Shown here one piece after another: positions 19,905-29,185 of a stretch of 64,000 nucleotides of DNA (the first letter of the stretch is position 1; each line of letters begins with the position of its first letter). Source of the stretch: Leuconostoc lactis KCTC 3528 = DSM 20202 (GTDB taxonomy: Bacteria > Bacillota > Bacilli > Lactobacillales > Lactobacillaceae); assembly GCF_014651235.1 (NCBI RefSeq), contig NZ_BMWM01000007.1, forward strand, positions 1 through 64,000, given 5' to 3'. Both the position numbers and the translations under genes were made by a program. The notes below the pieces were generated by a model. It ran no database searches. It was not told the origin of the DNA and was given only the letters and a program-made list of their open reading frames with translations.

Positions 19905-19928
19905 AAAAAAGCCACCTGGCGGCAGCTT
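19905..19928 (-). terminator. terminator of dedA
   Basis: 8-pair stem (19909-19916 with 19921-19928, two wobbles) followed on the minus strand by a U-run, overlapping the dedA stop codon. Confidence 0.75.
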
Positions 19929-20611
19929 TACTTGTTATCATTTTCTTTTGCAATTTGCTTAGCGCGGTGGTTAATCACCATTGAACGGATAATACTGATA
20001 ATTGTTGGCAAGATTGTCACAAAGGCAATACCAATAATGATGATTGAGAAGTTGTCCTTCACAAATGGAATATTACCAAATAGGTACCCTGCACCTGTGG
20101 CAATGAAACTCCATGAAAAGGCCGCAATCAATGTATTTCTGAAGAAATGGCTGAATGGAAATTGACTAATACCAGCTACCAAAGGCACAAACGTCCGGAC
20201 AATTGGCATATAACGGCCAATGATAATGGCCATCGCCCCATGCTTTTCAAAGAAGCCTTCGGCTTCACGAATATGTTCTTCTTTGATAAAGCGGCGCATG
20301 AACGGATGCTGGAGTAACCTAGTCCCACCCGTTCGACTAATCCAAAAGTTCAAGGTGTCGCCAGCAACCGCGGCAACGAAGAACAATACCATAAACACCC
20401 AGTGATTAAGACCAGCTGCAATTCCCGCTGGCGTTGCAGCAACGGCTCCGGCAGCAAATAGTAAGGAATCACCTGGCAAAAACGGCATAATGATAGCGCC
20501 TGTTTCAACAAAAATAATAGTAAACAAAATAAGATAAGTCCATGGTCCAAATTGCGTAACCAAACTGGCAATATGGCTGTCAATATGAAGGATGAAATCA
20601 ATCAGAAACAT
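19928..20611 (-). CDS. DedA family membrane protein
   Basis: 227-aa polytopic membrane protein of the DedA/SNARE-associated family, whose members act as undecaprenyl-phosphate or phospholipid flippases/scramblases. Family signatures: FVETGAIIMPFLPGDSLLFAAG near residues 35-56, GDTLNFWISR, FFEKHGAMAIIIGRYMPIVRTFVPLVAGIS and a terminal basic tail. Single gene between its own leader and terminator. The leader holds the clearest SD-hairpin-start arrangement of the window. Confidence 0.92.
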   Translation of the reverse strand: MFLIDFILHIDSHIASLVTQFGPWTYLILFTIIFVETGAIIMPFLPGDSLLFAAGAVAATPAGIAAGLNHWVFMVLFFVAAVAGDTLNFWISRTGGTRLLQHPFMRRFIKEEHIREAEGFFEKHGAMAIIIGRYMPIVRTFVPLVAGISQFPFSHFFRNTLIAAFSWSFIATGAGYLFGNIPFVKDNFSIIIIGIAFVTILPTIISIIRSMVINHRAKQIAKENDNK

Positions 20612-20661
20612 GTATTTTTTGTGTACCGCCCAGCAATAAAGCTGTGCTGTACACTTCTCCT
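20612..20661 (-). promoter_or_regulatory. dedA leader: SD, hairpin, then start codon
   Basis: AGGAG (20657-20661), two A, a 34-nt hairpin (20621-20654; 14-nt arms with 12 pairs and two A/G mismatches, loop TTTATT), nine nt AAAAAATAC, then ATG 20611. No SD exists between hairpin and ATG. Folded, the SD-start spacing is 11 nt. Confidence 0.6.
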
Positions 20662-20870
20662 ATACGTTATTTTTTTGAATAAATTAAGTGTACCATAAAA
20701 AATATGCCATCGTGTTAAACTCCGATACCAACTTGTGATTACATTTTCAATTTTGCCAAACATACGGTAAGATATATAGATAGACACGGTCAGTTATTGT
20801 GTTAAAAATGATACAGTTGACTGACGCCTATGTCGAGTTAATTTGGATAAAATCCCAAGGAGAAAACACC

Positions 20871-21407
20871 ATGAACGAAGCAAAGCTCATTCAAGATCTT
20901 GAAGAAATCAATCGCAATGTCGACAACAGCAAAAAGTTGCCAGGTGCAAAGAACGTCTACCTCGCTGCTGGTTGGTTCTCTGACAAGCAAGAAGAGCTCC
21001 TAAAAGACGCTTTTATTAAGTTAAGTGCGAACCCTTCAATCGCTCACATTCACGTGCCGCTTTTGCACCAATATGGCGGTGTCGCTTTAGGTGAATCAAA
21101 CAACGAACCAGGCTTTGAATGGGGTGCCATGACTTATAAGGCTGATATTAAGGCCATTGATAACTCAGATATTACGGTTGCTGTGTTTGAAGCCGAAAAT
21201 CCAGACAGTGGTACAGCGATGGAATTAGGTTATTCTGTTGCCTCTAACACACCTGTTGTGTCTGTTTTTGATGGTAACCTTGACGAACACCCAATTAACT
21301 TGATGCTTTCTTTCGGTACTGATGCGCATGTTACATCAACTGCCGAACTAGCTGACTATGATTTCTTTGACATCACACCAAACCGTTACATGGGTAAGTT
21401 GATCTAA
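20871..21407 (+). CDS. ndt: nucleoside 2-deoxyribosyltransferase
   Basis: Exchanges the base of 2'-deoxyribonucleosides, part of deoxynucleoside salvage in lactic acid bacteria. Motifs: VYLAAGWFSDKQ with the substrate-binding aromatic/Asp, then D-x-G-T-x-x-E-x-G as DSGTAMELGYS, where Glu is the nucleophile, and the C-terminal NRYMGKLI. 178 aa from ATG 20871, which has AAGGAG seven to eight nt upstream. Monocistronic, followed by an inverted repeat at 21416-21437. Confidence 0.92.
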   Translation: MNEAKLIQDLEEINRNVDNSKKLPGAKNVYLAAGWFSDKQEELLKDAFIKLSANPSIAHIHVPLLHQYGGVALGESNNEPGFEWGAMTYKADIKAIDNSDITVAVFEAENPDSGTAMELGYSVASNTPVVSVFDGNLDEHPINLMLSFGTDAHVTSTAELADYDFFDITPNRYMGKLI

Positions 21408-21415
21408 ATTTAAGA

Positions 21416-21445
21416 TGTCAAGTATAAACACTTGACACGACTTTT
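21416..21445 (+). terminator. possible terminator of ndt
   Basis: Perfect 8-bp stem (21416-21423 with 21430-21437) just after the ndt stop, followed by CGACTTTTG. The U-run is short, so efficiency is doubtful. Confidence 0.5.
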
Positions 21446-21455
21446 GAAAAACCTA

Positions 21456-21484
21456 TTGACAAAAGCGTTAAATTTCGATAAACT
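21456..21484 (+). promoter_or_regulatory. rpmF promoter
   Basis: TTGACA (21456-21461), 17-nt spacer, TAAACT (21479-21484), about 40 nt before the rpmF start. Confidence 0.8.
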
Positions 21485-21522
21485 TGACTAGTTGATAAAT
21501 TGAAACGAAAGGAGGTGCCATT

Positions 21523-21696
21523 ATGGCTACCCCATCAAACAAGAACTCTAAGTCTCACAAGCGTAACCGCCGCGGACACATCGGTTTGAATGTTCCTAAC
21601 ATTTTGTTGGATCAAGCAACTGGTGAATACCGTGTTGCCCACCGTGTTTCACCTTCTGGTGTTTACAACGGCAAGCAAGTTGCTGAAAAGAAGTAA
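21523..21696 (+). CDS. rpmF: 50S ribosomal protein L32, cysteine-free form
   Basis: 57-aa L32 of the large ribosomal subunit. The basic N-terminus ([15 protein letters not shown]) and the ending YNGKQV are L32 hallmarks. The two CxxC pairs of zinc-binding L32 are replaced ([10 protein letters not shown] and VSPSGVY), so this is the zinc-independent form. Strong SD AAAGGAGGT before ATG 21523. Own promoter and terminator. Confidence 0.95.
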   Translation: MATPSNKNSKSHKRNRRGHIGLNVPNILLDQATGEYRVAHRVSPSGVYNGKQVAEKK

Positions 21697-21709
21697 TATT
21701 GCAAATTAA

Positions 21710-21735
21710 CCCATACCTTACGGTATGGGTTTTTG
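21710..21735 (+). terminator. rpmF terminator
   Basis: Perfect 8-bp stem (21710-21717 with 21722-21729, loop TTAC) followed by TTTTTGTTTT. Confidence 0.92.
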
Positions 21736-21804
21736 TTTTCCCTGCTATCGGCCCAACTTCACACAAACAACAAACACATTGCGATTATGTGGTAAAATAG
21801 TGTC

Positions 21805-22440
21805 ATGACAATTACAATTAGAGAAGCAGCGGTTGACTCTGTCGAAGCCGCCAAACTGATGCGCCGTAAAGGCGCAAACCGTATTGAATTAAGTGCCGAT
21901 CTTGAAGTTGGTGCGTTAACCCCAGATACACGGACAATTATTGATACCCTAATGGCAATCGATGATGTGCCAGTCATTATTATGGTTCGGCCACGGCCAG
22001 GCGATTTTGCCTACAATGACCTGGAATTACAACAAATGCAGGATAGTCTCCAACAAATTGCTGATGTTGGTGGTCAATATGTCACCTTTGGGGTTGTCCG
22101 CGACCAACAATTGGATCAAACAGCCATGGCCCAACTCATTCAAGTGGCAACTGACTTAGATTTAGAAGTCGTCATGCATATGGCTTTTGATGCTATCGCC
22201 GTTGATGCGCAACCGGCCGCAATGTTTTGGCTAGCTGACCAGGGCGTCAAGCGTATTTTAATGCACGGTGGTCCACTTACAACACCGATTTTTGATTGTG
22301 TGCCACACCTGCAAACACTCGTTAATACGGCCCCTGCCGGCCTTACCATTTTGCCAGGCGGTGGCATCACTCCTGACAATGCCCAACGCTTAGCGGATTC
22401 GTTAGGTGTCACGGAAGTTCATGGGTCTCAAATTGTTTAA
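21805..22440 (+). CDS. cutC: copper homeostasis protein CutC family
   Basis: 211-aa TIM-barrel protein of the CutC family, named for copper tolerance although its biochemical role is unsettled. Family motifs: REAAVDSVEAA, GANRIELSADLEVGALTPD, VIIMVRPRPGDFAY, FGVVRDQQLD, VMHMAFDA, GVKRILMHGG and ILPGGGI. There is no SD before ATG 21805. Instead an extended -10 (TGGTAAAAT, 21790-21798) ends six nt before the ATG, so the mRNA may be leaderless. Confidence 0.9.
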   Translation: MTITIREAAVDSVEAAKLMRRKGANRIELSADLEVGALTPDTRTIIDTLMAIDDVPVIIMVRPRPGDFAYNDLELQQMQDSLQQIADVGGQYVTFGVVRDQQLDQTAMAQLIQVATDLDLEVVMHMAFDAIAVDAQPAAMFWLADQGVKRILMHGGPLTTPIFDCVPHLQTLVNTAPAGLTILPGGGITPDNAQRLADSLGVTEVHGSQIV

Positions 22441-22457
22441 ACTTACAAGCTTGACTG

Positions 22458-22490
22458 GTCACTTTAACATTTGTGTGAAGTGACTTTTTT
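22458..22490 (+). terminator. cutC terminator
   Basis: 7-bp stem GTCACTT/AAGTGAC (22458-22464 with 22478-22484) followed by six T. Confidence 0.8.
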
Positions 22491-22549
22491 ATATCACACC
22501 TTTCAGTCGCGCACACGTGGCCAATATTAAGAAAAACGAGGACGTTATA

Positions 22550-24247
22550 ATGCCATTAGACGGGCTATTTACCCATGCTTTAGTGCATGAATTTAACACA
22601 TTACTGACCGGTGGCCGAATCACAAAGGTCCACCAACCCTATCCGAATGAAATTGTGCTCGTTGTGCGCAATAACGGGACTAACTATCCCCTCCTCTTAA
22701 GTGCCCATCCGACTTATGCTCGAGCACAAATCACACGGATTCCTTACGAAAATCCACAAACAGCACCAAACTTTGTGATGTTTTTGCGTCGTTACCTCGA
22801 AGGGGCAAAACTCCAAAAAATCGAACAAATCGCCAACGATCGGATCATTAATTTTTATGTCAATGCCCGCAATGAACTCGGTGACATCGAAGAAATTCGC
22901 TTAACTTTAGAAATGATGGGTCGCCACTCCAACCTGTTCTTAGTGCGTGAACACGATCAACGTATTTTAGAATTGATTAAACATGTGCCAGCTGATCAAA
23001 ATCGGGTGCGCTCACTCATGCCTGGTGCCACTTATGTCATGCCACCAGCACAAGATCGCTTAAACCCATTTACGGCTGGCTTTGCGACCTTGGCACCCAT
23101 GATTTTAGATCGTCCGGCTGACCAGTGGCCACAAATCATTCAGGCCACTTATCAAGGTTTTAGCCGCGATGCCGCCACGGCATTGGCTAATGCGATTGCT
23201 CAACCTGGTGATCCCTTGCAACATGCCCACGATTGGCTAGGCAATTTTGATGCGCCAACGCCAACGCTGTTTACCAGTGATAAAGGTGCGCTCAGTTATG
23301 CTGCCTTCCCTTGGCAGCAGCCAGCCGCAGACATCACAACTTTTGAGACGTTAGGTGAACTGCTTGATGCTTATTATATCGGTAAAGCCGAGCGCGAACG
23401 GGTTAATCAACAAGCTGGCTCACTCGTACGTGTTGTTAAAAACGAACTCAAGAAAAATCAAGCCAAGCGCAAAAAATTGCTGGCCACGCTTGAAGATGCC
23501 GAAAACGCTGATGAGTTGAAGGTGATGGGCGATTTGCTGATTACTTACCCACATCTCGTTGAAAAAGGCATGACTTCAGTCGCAATCGAAAATTATTACG
23601 ACAATAACAACCTGTTAACCATTCCACTCGATCCTAAATTAAATGGGTTGAAGAATGCCGAAAAATACTTTAATAAGTACCGCAAGTTACGCACAGCCGT
23701 CGCCTATGTCAATGAGCAAATGGCCTTAACGGATGCCGAAATTGATTATTTCAATAACATTGTGGCGCAGTTAGATGTTGCCTCACCCAAAGATGTTGAA
23801 GATATCCGCTTAGAATTAACGACTGGTGGTTATATTCGTGCCAACAAAAAGAACAAGCAAAAGCCAAAGGTCTCACAACCGGATCGCTTTATCAGTTCTG
23901 ACGGGACGTTGATTGAAGTCGGCAAGAACAATTTACAAAACGAGCGTTTGTCATTAAAACAAGCCGATCGGCGTGATATCTGGCTACACGTCCAAAAAAT
24001 CCCCGGCTCACACGTTGTGATTCGTGACGCAAAGCCATCTGACGAAACGCTACTTGAAGCAGCCAAACTTGCGGCCTACTTCAGCAAGGCCAGAGAGTCT
24101 GCCAATGTGCCAGTCGATTATTTACCGGCAGGTAAATTGCGAAAGCCAAACGGCGCAAAGCCAGGATTTGTGATTTTTGAAGGCCAACAAACCCTCTATG
24201 TCACACCTGATGCTAACCTAGTTCGTCAACTCAAAGCTAATCACTAA
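22550..24247 (+). CDS. rqcH: Rqc2 homologue RqcH (NFACT, FbpA-like)
   Basis: Binds stalled 50S-peptidyl-tRNA and recruits tRNA-Ala to add C-terminal alanine tails; older names call it a fibronectin-binding protein. NFACT-N domain from MPLDGLFTHALV with GRITKVHQPYPNEI and MMGRHSNLFLV, a helical coiled-coil region (about 280-420), then the NFACT-R domain with DIWLHVQKIPGSHVVIR. 565 aa. ATG 22550 has ACGAGGACG upstream. Cytosolic, no signal peptide. Confidence 0.93.
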   Translation: MPLDGLFTHALVHEFNTLLTGGRITKVHQPYPNEIVLVVRNNGTNYPLLLSAHPTYARAQITRIPYENPQTAPNFVMFLRRYLEGAKLQKIEQIANDRIINFYVNARNELGDIEEIRLTLEMMGRHSNLFLVREHDQRILELIKHVPADQNRVRSLMPGATYVMPPAQDRLNPFTAGFATLAPMILDRPADQWPQIIQATYQGFSRDAATALANAIAQPGDPLQHAHDWLGNFDAPTPTLFTSDKGALSYAAFPWQQPAADITTFETLGELLDAYYIGKAERERVNQQAGSLVRVVKNELKKNQAKRKKLLATLEDAENADELKVMGDLLITYPHLVEKGMTSVAIENYYDNNNLLTIPLDPKLNGLKNAEKYFNKYRKLRTAVAYVNEQMALTDAEIDYFNNIVAQLDVASPKDVEDIRLELTTGGYIRANKKNKQKPKVSQPDRFISSDGTLIEVGKNNLQNERLSLKQADRRDIWLHVQKIPGSHVVIRDAKPSDETLLEAAKLAAYFSKARESANVPVDYLPAGKLRKPNGAKPGFVIFEGQQTLYVTPDANLVRQLKANH

Positions 24248-24274
24248 AAAACACCGTTAACACGGTGTTTTTTT
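24246..24274. terminator. bidirectional terminator between rqcH and argF
   Basis: Stem AAAACACCGT (loop TAAC) with U-runs on both strands, serving the converging rqcH and arg operon. Confidence 0.9.
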
Positions 24275-25289
24275 ATTTGGGTTCCGGTAAAAATAAATGC
24301 CCTAACGTGGCAGCCATCACCGCTTTAATCGTATGTAACCGATTTTCTGCTTGGTCAAATTGTCGCGCATACGGCGCATGGAAAACCTCATCAGTAATTT
24401 CCATCTCCGTCAGGCCAAACTCAGCATAAATTTTCTGCGCCATGGTTGTTTCCAGGTCATGAAAAGCTGGTAAGTCATGCAACACAATCACTTGATCATT
24501 GCCCGTTAAATCAACTAATGTCTGATTAATTTGGTAAGGTGCCAGCAACTCGATGCGTGTTGCAAAGCTTGCTTCTTCCCCCATCGAGGCCCAAACGTCC
24601 GTGTATAACACATCAACCCCCGCCACCCCAGCAGCGATATCATCAGTAATCAAGAGTTGTGCCCCTGAAACCTGGGCTTTTTCGGCTGCTAACGCTTGGA
24701 TTTCTGCTGCTGGTTGCAGCGCTTCAGGCGCGACAATATGTACATTCACCCCTAAAATAGCGCCCGTGATCAAAAGTGAATGTGCCACATTATTACGCCC
24801 ATCTCCAAGATAGGCCAGTGTGATGCCTGACAGCGTCCCAAAATTTTCTTGAATCGTTAGAAAGTCCGCCAGCATTTGCGTGGGATGCCAGTCGTCAGTT
24901 AGTCCGTTCCATACAGGCACACCAGCATATTTCGCCAGATCTTCGACCACCTGTTATGAAGCGCCACGATATTCAATCCCATCGTACATACGGCCCAAGA
25001 CTTTTGCTGTATCTGCCAAGGATTCCTTCTTGCCAAATTGGATATCCTGCGCCCCTAAAAACTCGGCGTGTGCGCCCAAGTCATTAGCCGCTACGGTAAA
25101 ACTTGAACGAGTTCGGGTTGACGTTTTTTCAAAGAGGAGCGCAATGTTTTTACCCTGTAAGTAAGGATGGGGAATATGTTGCTGCTTTAAATATTTGAAA
25201 TGCGCGGCTAATTGAATCATTGTCTCTAATTCTGGCTTTGAAAAGTCTACTTCTTTTAAAAAGGATTTACCCTGAAAATGTGATATCAT
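24273..25289 (-). pseudogene. argF: ornithine carbamoyltransferase interrupted by an in-frame stop
   Basis: Forms citrulline from ornithine and carbamoyl phosphate when intact. The N-terminal part has the carbamoyl-phosphate loop STRTRSSF, and the C-terminal part [12 protein letters not shown] and VLHDLPAF. Both lie in one frame but are separated by TAA at 24954-24956 after EYRGAS, where relatives usually have Gln or Glu (one base from CAA or GAA). Without that codon the product would be 337 aa, the normal length. A GTG restart at 24950 has no SD. Third gene of argG-argH-argF, overlapping argH by 4 nt. Strain-specific inactivation, very recent, or an assembly error. Confidence 0.88.
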
Positions 25290-26671
25290 CCCCGTGCCTC
25301 CAGTTGCTTTTGATGCCGTGCAATTTCTTTTTTAACATTGGTTACTGCTGTACCACCAAGCGAGGTCCGGCGATTGACCGCTGTCTCGGATTGCAGGACT
25401 TGATAAATATCATCTTCAATCTCTGGTGCGGCTGCTTGTAACGTTGCCAATGGCATCGCTTGCAATGGTGTTGCCGTTTGAATCCCTAACAACACCAATT
25501 GGCCGACAATCGCATGCGCTTCACGGAATGGGACACCTTTGGTTGCCAAGTAATCAGCCAATTCGGTCGCATTAGAAAAATCATCTTGAGTGCTGGCTAA
25601 CATGCGTTCTTTATGCACCGTTAAACCACTGAGCATGCCAGTAAATATTTTAGTGGCAGCAATTACCGTGTCCATGACGTCAAAGAGCTGGGCCTTATCT
25701 TCTTGCATGTCTTTGTTATACGCCAATGGCAAGGCCTTCATAGTTGTCAATAAGCTCATCAATGCGCCATAAGTGCGCCCTGTCTTACCACGGACCAATT
25801 CGGCAAAATCGGCATTCTTTTTTTGTGGCATAATTGATGAGCCGGTTGAGAAGTCATCTGAGAGTTCAATATAATTAAATTCATAGGTTGACCATAAGAT
25901 CAATTCTTCTGCCATCCGCGACAAATGCATCATTAACAGTGAGGCATTTGCCAAAAATTCAACGGCAAAGTCGCGATCGGAAACGGCATCTAACGAATTA
26001 TGATAAATGTCCGCAAAGCCGAGTTCCGTTGCGACAAATTCACGATCAATTGGAAAGGTTGTCCCTGCCAAGGCTGCTGCCCCAAGTGGCAAGATATCCG
26101 TATGCTTTTGATTAAATTCAAAACGTTCATAGTCTCGTTGAAACATTTCGACATAGGCTAATAAATAGTGCCCATAGGTAATTGGTTGTGCATGTTGTAA
26201 GTGTGTATAACCTGACATAATGGTGCCCGCATGTGTGCTGGCTAACGTCAATAATGTTTGTTGGAGTTCGGTAATCGCCGCCATGACTTGCGGCAAACGG
26301 TGTTTCACCCATAAATGAAAATCAGTGGCGACTTGATCGTTGCGTGAGCGGGCAGTGTGTAATTTCCCCGCTACTGGGCCAATTTTTGCTGTCAGTAACG
26401 CTTCAATATTCATATGAATATCTTCATGTTGTACATCAAATCCTAACTCACCCGCAGTGAGTTCTTGCTGTAATGTCTTGAGACCGGCCACGATTTGGGC
26501 CGCATCTGTGTCAGAAATAATCCCTTGGCGACCTAGCATCGTTGCATGCGCAATTGAGCCTTCAATATCTTCAGCGGCCATTTCTTGGTCAAATGTAATT
26601 GATGCACCGAAGGCATCGACCCAGGCCGCAGCATTTTCGGTAAAACGACCACCCCATAATTTCGTTGTCAT
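25286..26671 (-). CDS. argH: argininosuccinate lyase
   Basis: Cleaves argininosuccinate to arginine and fumarate. Fumarase/aspartase-superfamily motifs: KLWGGRF at the start, [27 protein letters not shown] and the signature [10 protein letters not shown] (catalytic Ser). ATG 26671 gives 461 aa, the usual size. It has no adjacent SD; AAGGAAAGG lies beyond a hairpin (separate entry). An alternative GTG at 26701 would add ten residues. Follows argG by about 50-80 nt. Confidence 0.94.
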   Translation of the reverse strand: MTTKLWGGRFTENAAAWVDAFGASITFDQEMAAEDIEGSIAHATMLGRQGIISDTDAAQIVAGLKTLQQELTAGELGFDVQHEDIHMNIEALLTAKIGPVAGKLHTARSRNDQVATDFHLWVKHRLPQVMAAITELQQTLLTLASTHAGTIMSGYTHLQHAQPITYGHYLLAYVEMFQRDYERFEFNQKHTDILPLGAAALAGTTFPIDREFVATELGFADIYHNSLDAVSDRDFAVEFLANASLLMMHLSRMAEELILWSTYEFNYIELSDDFSTGSSIMPQKKNADFAELVRGKTGRTYGALMSLLTTMKALPLAYNKDMQEDKAQLFDVMDTVIAATKIFTGMLSGLTVHKERMLASTQDDFSNATELADYLATKGVPFREAHAIVGQLVLLGIQTATPLQAMPLATLQAAAPEIEDDIYQVLQSETAVNRRTSLGGTAVTNVKKEIARHQKQLEARG

Positions 26672-26718
26672 GTGACTTTGTTGATGCGTGGTGAACACCA
26701 CCCATCTTTCCTTTCCTT
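26672..26718 (-). promoter_or_regulatory. argH leader: SD, hairpin, then start codon
   Basis: AAGGAAAGG (26710-26718), AAAG, a 22-nt hairpin (26684-26705; eight pairs and one mismatch, loop GTTC), 12 nt, ATG 26671. The hairpin also contains the GTG codons that could serve as alternative starts. Confidence 0.45.
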
Positions 26719-26749
26719 AAACTATGTACAGTGGCAAAGCCACTATTTT

Positions 26750-27979
26750 TTAGACTTCGACTTGTTTAACTGGCTTTTGGCTGTGGACGTGGTTAACTTG
26801 TTCGTAAACCGTGTTACTCAATGTCCATAGCTTGATAAAGCCAACCGCTGCTTCTTGGTCAAAGGATGAGGCATTGGTATACGTGGCCAAGTCTTCATCA
26901 TAAAGTGAGTTATGTGCCGATTGACGCGCCACCGCAATGGCATTTCCCTTAAACAACTTCATTTTCACGACCCCATTAACGTTCTTTTGGGTGTCATCAA
27001 TAAAGGCCATTAAACTGTCAAATAATGGTGAGACCCACTTGGCCTTATATACCAAATTAGCTAGTTGTTGCTCGATGATTGGCTTGAAATGCGCCACGTC
27101 ACGTTCCAGCGTCAAATCTTCCAAATCTTTATGCGCCGTCATCAACACGGCGGCGGCTGGCGCTTCATAAATTTCACGTGATTTGATCCCAACCAACCGG
27201 TTTTCAATGTGATCAATTCGGCCAATCCCATGTGCCCCCGCTAATTCGTTAAGCTGATTAATGAGATCAGCCAACGGCAAGGCCACGCCATCAAGGGCGA
27301 CTGGTACCCCTTGTTCAAAAGTCACGTCCACAAACGCTGGCGTATCAGGTGTATTTTCAATTGCGTTGGTCAACGCATACGCTTCTTCAGGCGCTTGATG
27401 CCAGGGGTTTTCTAAAATACCGGCTTCAATAGCACGTCCCCAGAGATTTTCATCAATTGAGTAAGGCGAATCCAACACAATCGGCACTGGCACGCCATGT
27501 GCATTGGCATAAGCAATTTCTTCTTCTCGTGACCACTGGAAGTCACGGATCGGGGCTTCAATTTTCATGTCCGGATCTAGGGCATGAATCGCGGCTTCAA
27601 AACGAACCTGATCGTTTCCATGCCCCGTTGAGCCATGCGCAATGGCTACTGCATTGTTTTCATGGGCAATATCAACTAACTTTTTAATAATCAATGGCCG
27701 AGACAAGGCTGAAACCAAAGGATACTCGCCTTCATACAACATGTTAGCTTTAATCACTGGCGCAACATAGTCCGTTGCAAATTCCGCTTGGGCATCAATC
27801 ACAATCGATTGGCTTGCCCCAACCTTGAGGGCTTTAGCTTGAATCATGTCCATGTCTTTACCATGTTGTCCAACATTTAAGACAACGGCGATGACGTCAT
27901 ACCCTTTTTCTTTCAACCAAGGAATGGCCACCGAAGTATCCAATCCGCCTGAATAGGCTAATACCAATGTTTCTGTCAT
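26750..27979 (-). CDS. argG: argininosuccinate synthase
   Basis: ATP-dependent ligation of citrulline and aspartate. N-terminal PP-loop [12 protein letters not shown], the conserved [15 protein letters not shown], and [15 protein letters not shown] are intact. 409 aa, normal. GGAGG eight nt before ATG 27979. First gene of argG-argH-argF. With argF broken, it would need citrulline from elsewhere, for example an arginine deiminase pathway outside the window. Confidence 0.96.
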   Translation of the reverse strand: MTETLVLAYSGGLDTSVAIPWLKEKGYDVIAVVLNVGQHGKDMDMIQAKALKVGASQSIVIDAQAEFATDYVAPVIKANMLYEGEYPLVSALSRPLIIKKLVDIAHENNAVAIAHGSTGHGNDQVRFEAAIHALDPDMKIEAPIRDFQWSREEEIAYANAHGVPVPIVLDSPYSIDENLWGRAIEAGILENPWHQAPEEAYALTNAIENTPDTPAFVDVTFEQGVPVALDGVALPLADLINQLNELAGAHGIGRIDHIENRLVGIKSREIYEAPAAAVLMTAHKDLEDLTLERDVAHFKPIIEQQLANLVYKAKWVSPLFDSLMAFIDDTQKNVNGVVKMKLFKGNAIAVARQSAHNSLYDEDLATYTNASSFDQEAAVGFIKLWTLSNTVYEQVNHVHSQKPVKQVEV

Positions 27980-28019
27980 GTGCTCGACCTCCGTGTTTAT
28001 CTATGCATTAATACTACCG

Positions 28020-28100
28020 CGAGACGTTTATTTATTCAACATAAATTCGTTTATATACATTAAAAGTGTGTATATTGCGTTAATTTATGTATTTTATTGC
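28020..28100 (-). promoter_or_regulatory. AT-rich argG control region, possible ArgR boxes
   Basis: Very AT-rich. Contains ATAAA-CGAA-TTTAT, a perfect short dyad, and next to it TTGAATAAATAAAC, both reminiscent of ARG-box half sites. A TATATAAA near the dyad could be the -10. ArgR control is inference. Confidence 0.35.
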
Positions 28101-28102
28101 AC

Positions 28103-28128
28103 AAAAAAACAGGTTATGCAACCTGTTT
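28103..28128 (-). terminator. terminator of the LCP gene
   Basis: Perfect 9-bp stem (28107-28115 with 28120-28128) followed on the minus strand by a U-run, just after the gene's stop. Confidence 0.88.
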
Positions 28129-28135
28129 GATACGA

Positions 28136-29125
28136 TTATTCTGCCATTTGGGCGGTTATTTCGTCATGAATACGCGTGATTTCCGTTGGACTCATGATTT
28201 CAACAGCACCAAGGGCGCCCATATTTCGTGTTGTGCCATGCAATTGGTCTTGCTTGACATTGGCAAAGGCACCACGATAATCCATCGCTAATTTTTGCAT
28301 GGCATGTGTTGACATGTCTGTTTGTACGTTATTTGATACTGTATTTAACAATGTATCATTAAACAATGTCCCAACATTCGTCGCCTTCTTCAAGACTGCC
28401 CGAATAATCAACTGTTGCCGCATTTGACGACCATAATCTCCATTAGGATCTTCGTGTCGCATCCGTGAGAAGGCCAAAGCTTCATTCCCATCCATGTGAT
28501 ATGTTTGACCGGCTGTGAAGCTGTATTGCTTAGCTGCGTTAGCTTGGGTATCATCGCCTTCAGTTGTAAAGGTGATTGGTGACGTGACATCCACGCCACC
28601 AACGGCATCGACCATCTTGACCAAGCCACCCATGTTAATCAAAATATAGCCACCATTAATTTTAATATCGAGCAAATTTTGAACAGCTTCAATGGCTGAA
28701 TCTGCACTACCATAGGCATAGGCAGCGTTAATTTTCATTTGCTGACCATTGACTGTCACCAACGTGTCACGGGCAATGGACGTCATTGTTGTCGTGTTGG
28801 TCTTAGGGTTCACCGTCATCACAATCATCGTGTCAGTACGTCCCTTGTAATCACGACCCAAATCACCAGTATCGGTTCCAAGCAACAGATAAGACATTGG
28901 CTTCTTATCATCGATTAATTGATCCGCTTTTTTAGTCATTTTTGACGGTGCTTGCATTTTAGTGACCGTTCGGTTCATTTTGTAATAGGCCAAAGCCCCA
29001 ACCGCAACGCCGGATACCAGCAATAATAAGACAACTGTGATCAAGATACGTCGTACCCAGTGTCTTTTTTTCGGTTGTTTCCCACCATTTTGGTGTCTTT
29101 GATGCATGTCGCTACGCGTTGGCAT
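28136..29125 (-). CDS. LytR-CpsA-Psr (LCP) family cell-wall polymer ligase
   Basis: Attaches teichoic acids or capsular polymers to peptidoglycan outside the membrane. A basic cytoplasmic N-terminus (KKRHWVRR) precedes one transmembrane helix at about residues 28-50. The extracellular LCP domain follows with LLLGTDTGDLGRDYKGRTDTM, the MTSIARDT arginine/Asp motif, INAAYAYG, VDAVGGVDV and the pyrophosphate-binding FSRMRHEDPNGDYGRQMRQQ. ATG 29125 has AAGGAG upstream. Could serve the exopolysaccharide cluster at the right edge, but is 25 kb away. Confidence 0.92.
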   Translation of the reverse strand: MPTRSDMHQRHQNGGKQPKKRHWVRRILITVVLLLLVSGVAVGALAYYKMNRTVTKMQAPSKMTKKADQLIDDKKPMSYLLLGTDTGDLGRDYKGRTDTMIVMTVNPKTNTTTMTSIARDTLVTVNGQQMKINAAYAYGSADSAIEAVQNLLDIKINGGYILINMGGLVKMVDAVGGVDVTSPITFTTEGDDTQANAAKQYSFTAGQTYHMDGNEALAFSRMRHEDPNGDYGRQMRQQLIIRAVLKKATNVGTLFNDTLLNTVSNNVQTDMSTHAMQKLAMDYRGAFANVKQDQLHGTTRNMGALGAVEIMSPTEITRIHDEITAQMAE

Positions 29126-29185
29126 TATTTTTCTCCTTGCCTTATTAATCCAATAGTATACACAATCAATCACGTCACAACAAGA

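Noticed and set aside
20602-20787. 61-aa minus-strand ORF before dedA
   Set aside because: It runs through the dedA leader hairpin with an unremarkable composition and overlaps the dedA start in another frame.
24273-24950. Independent 225-aa carbamoyltransferase starting at GTG 24950
   Set aside because: There is no SD, the carbamoyl-phosphate loop would be missing, and it is in frame with the upstream half across one stop codon.
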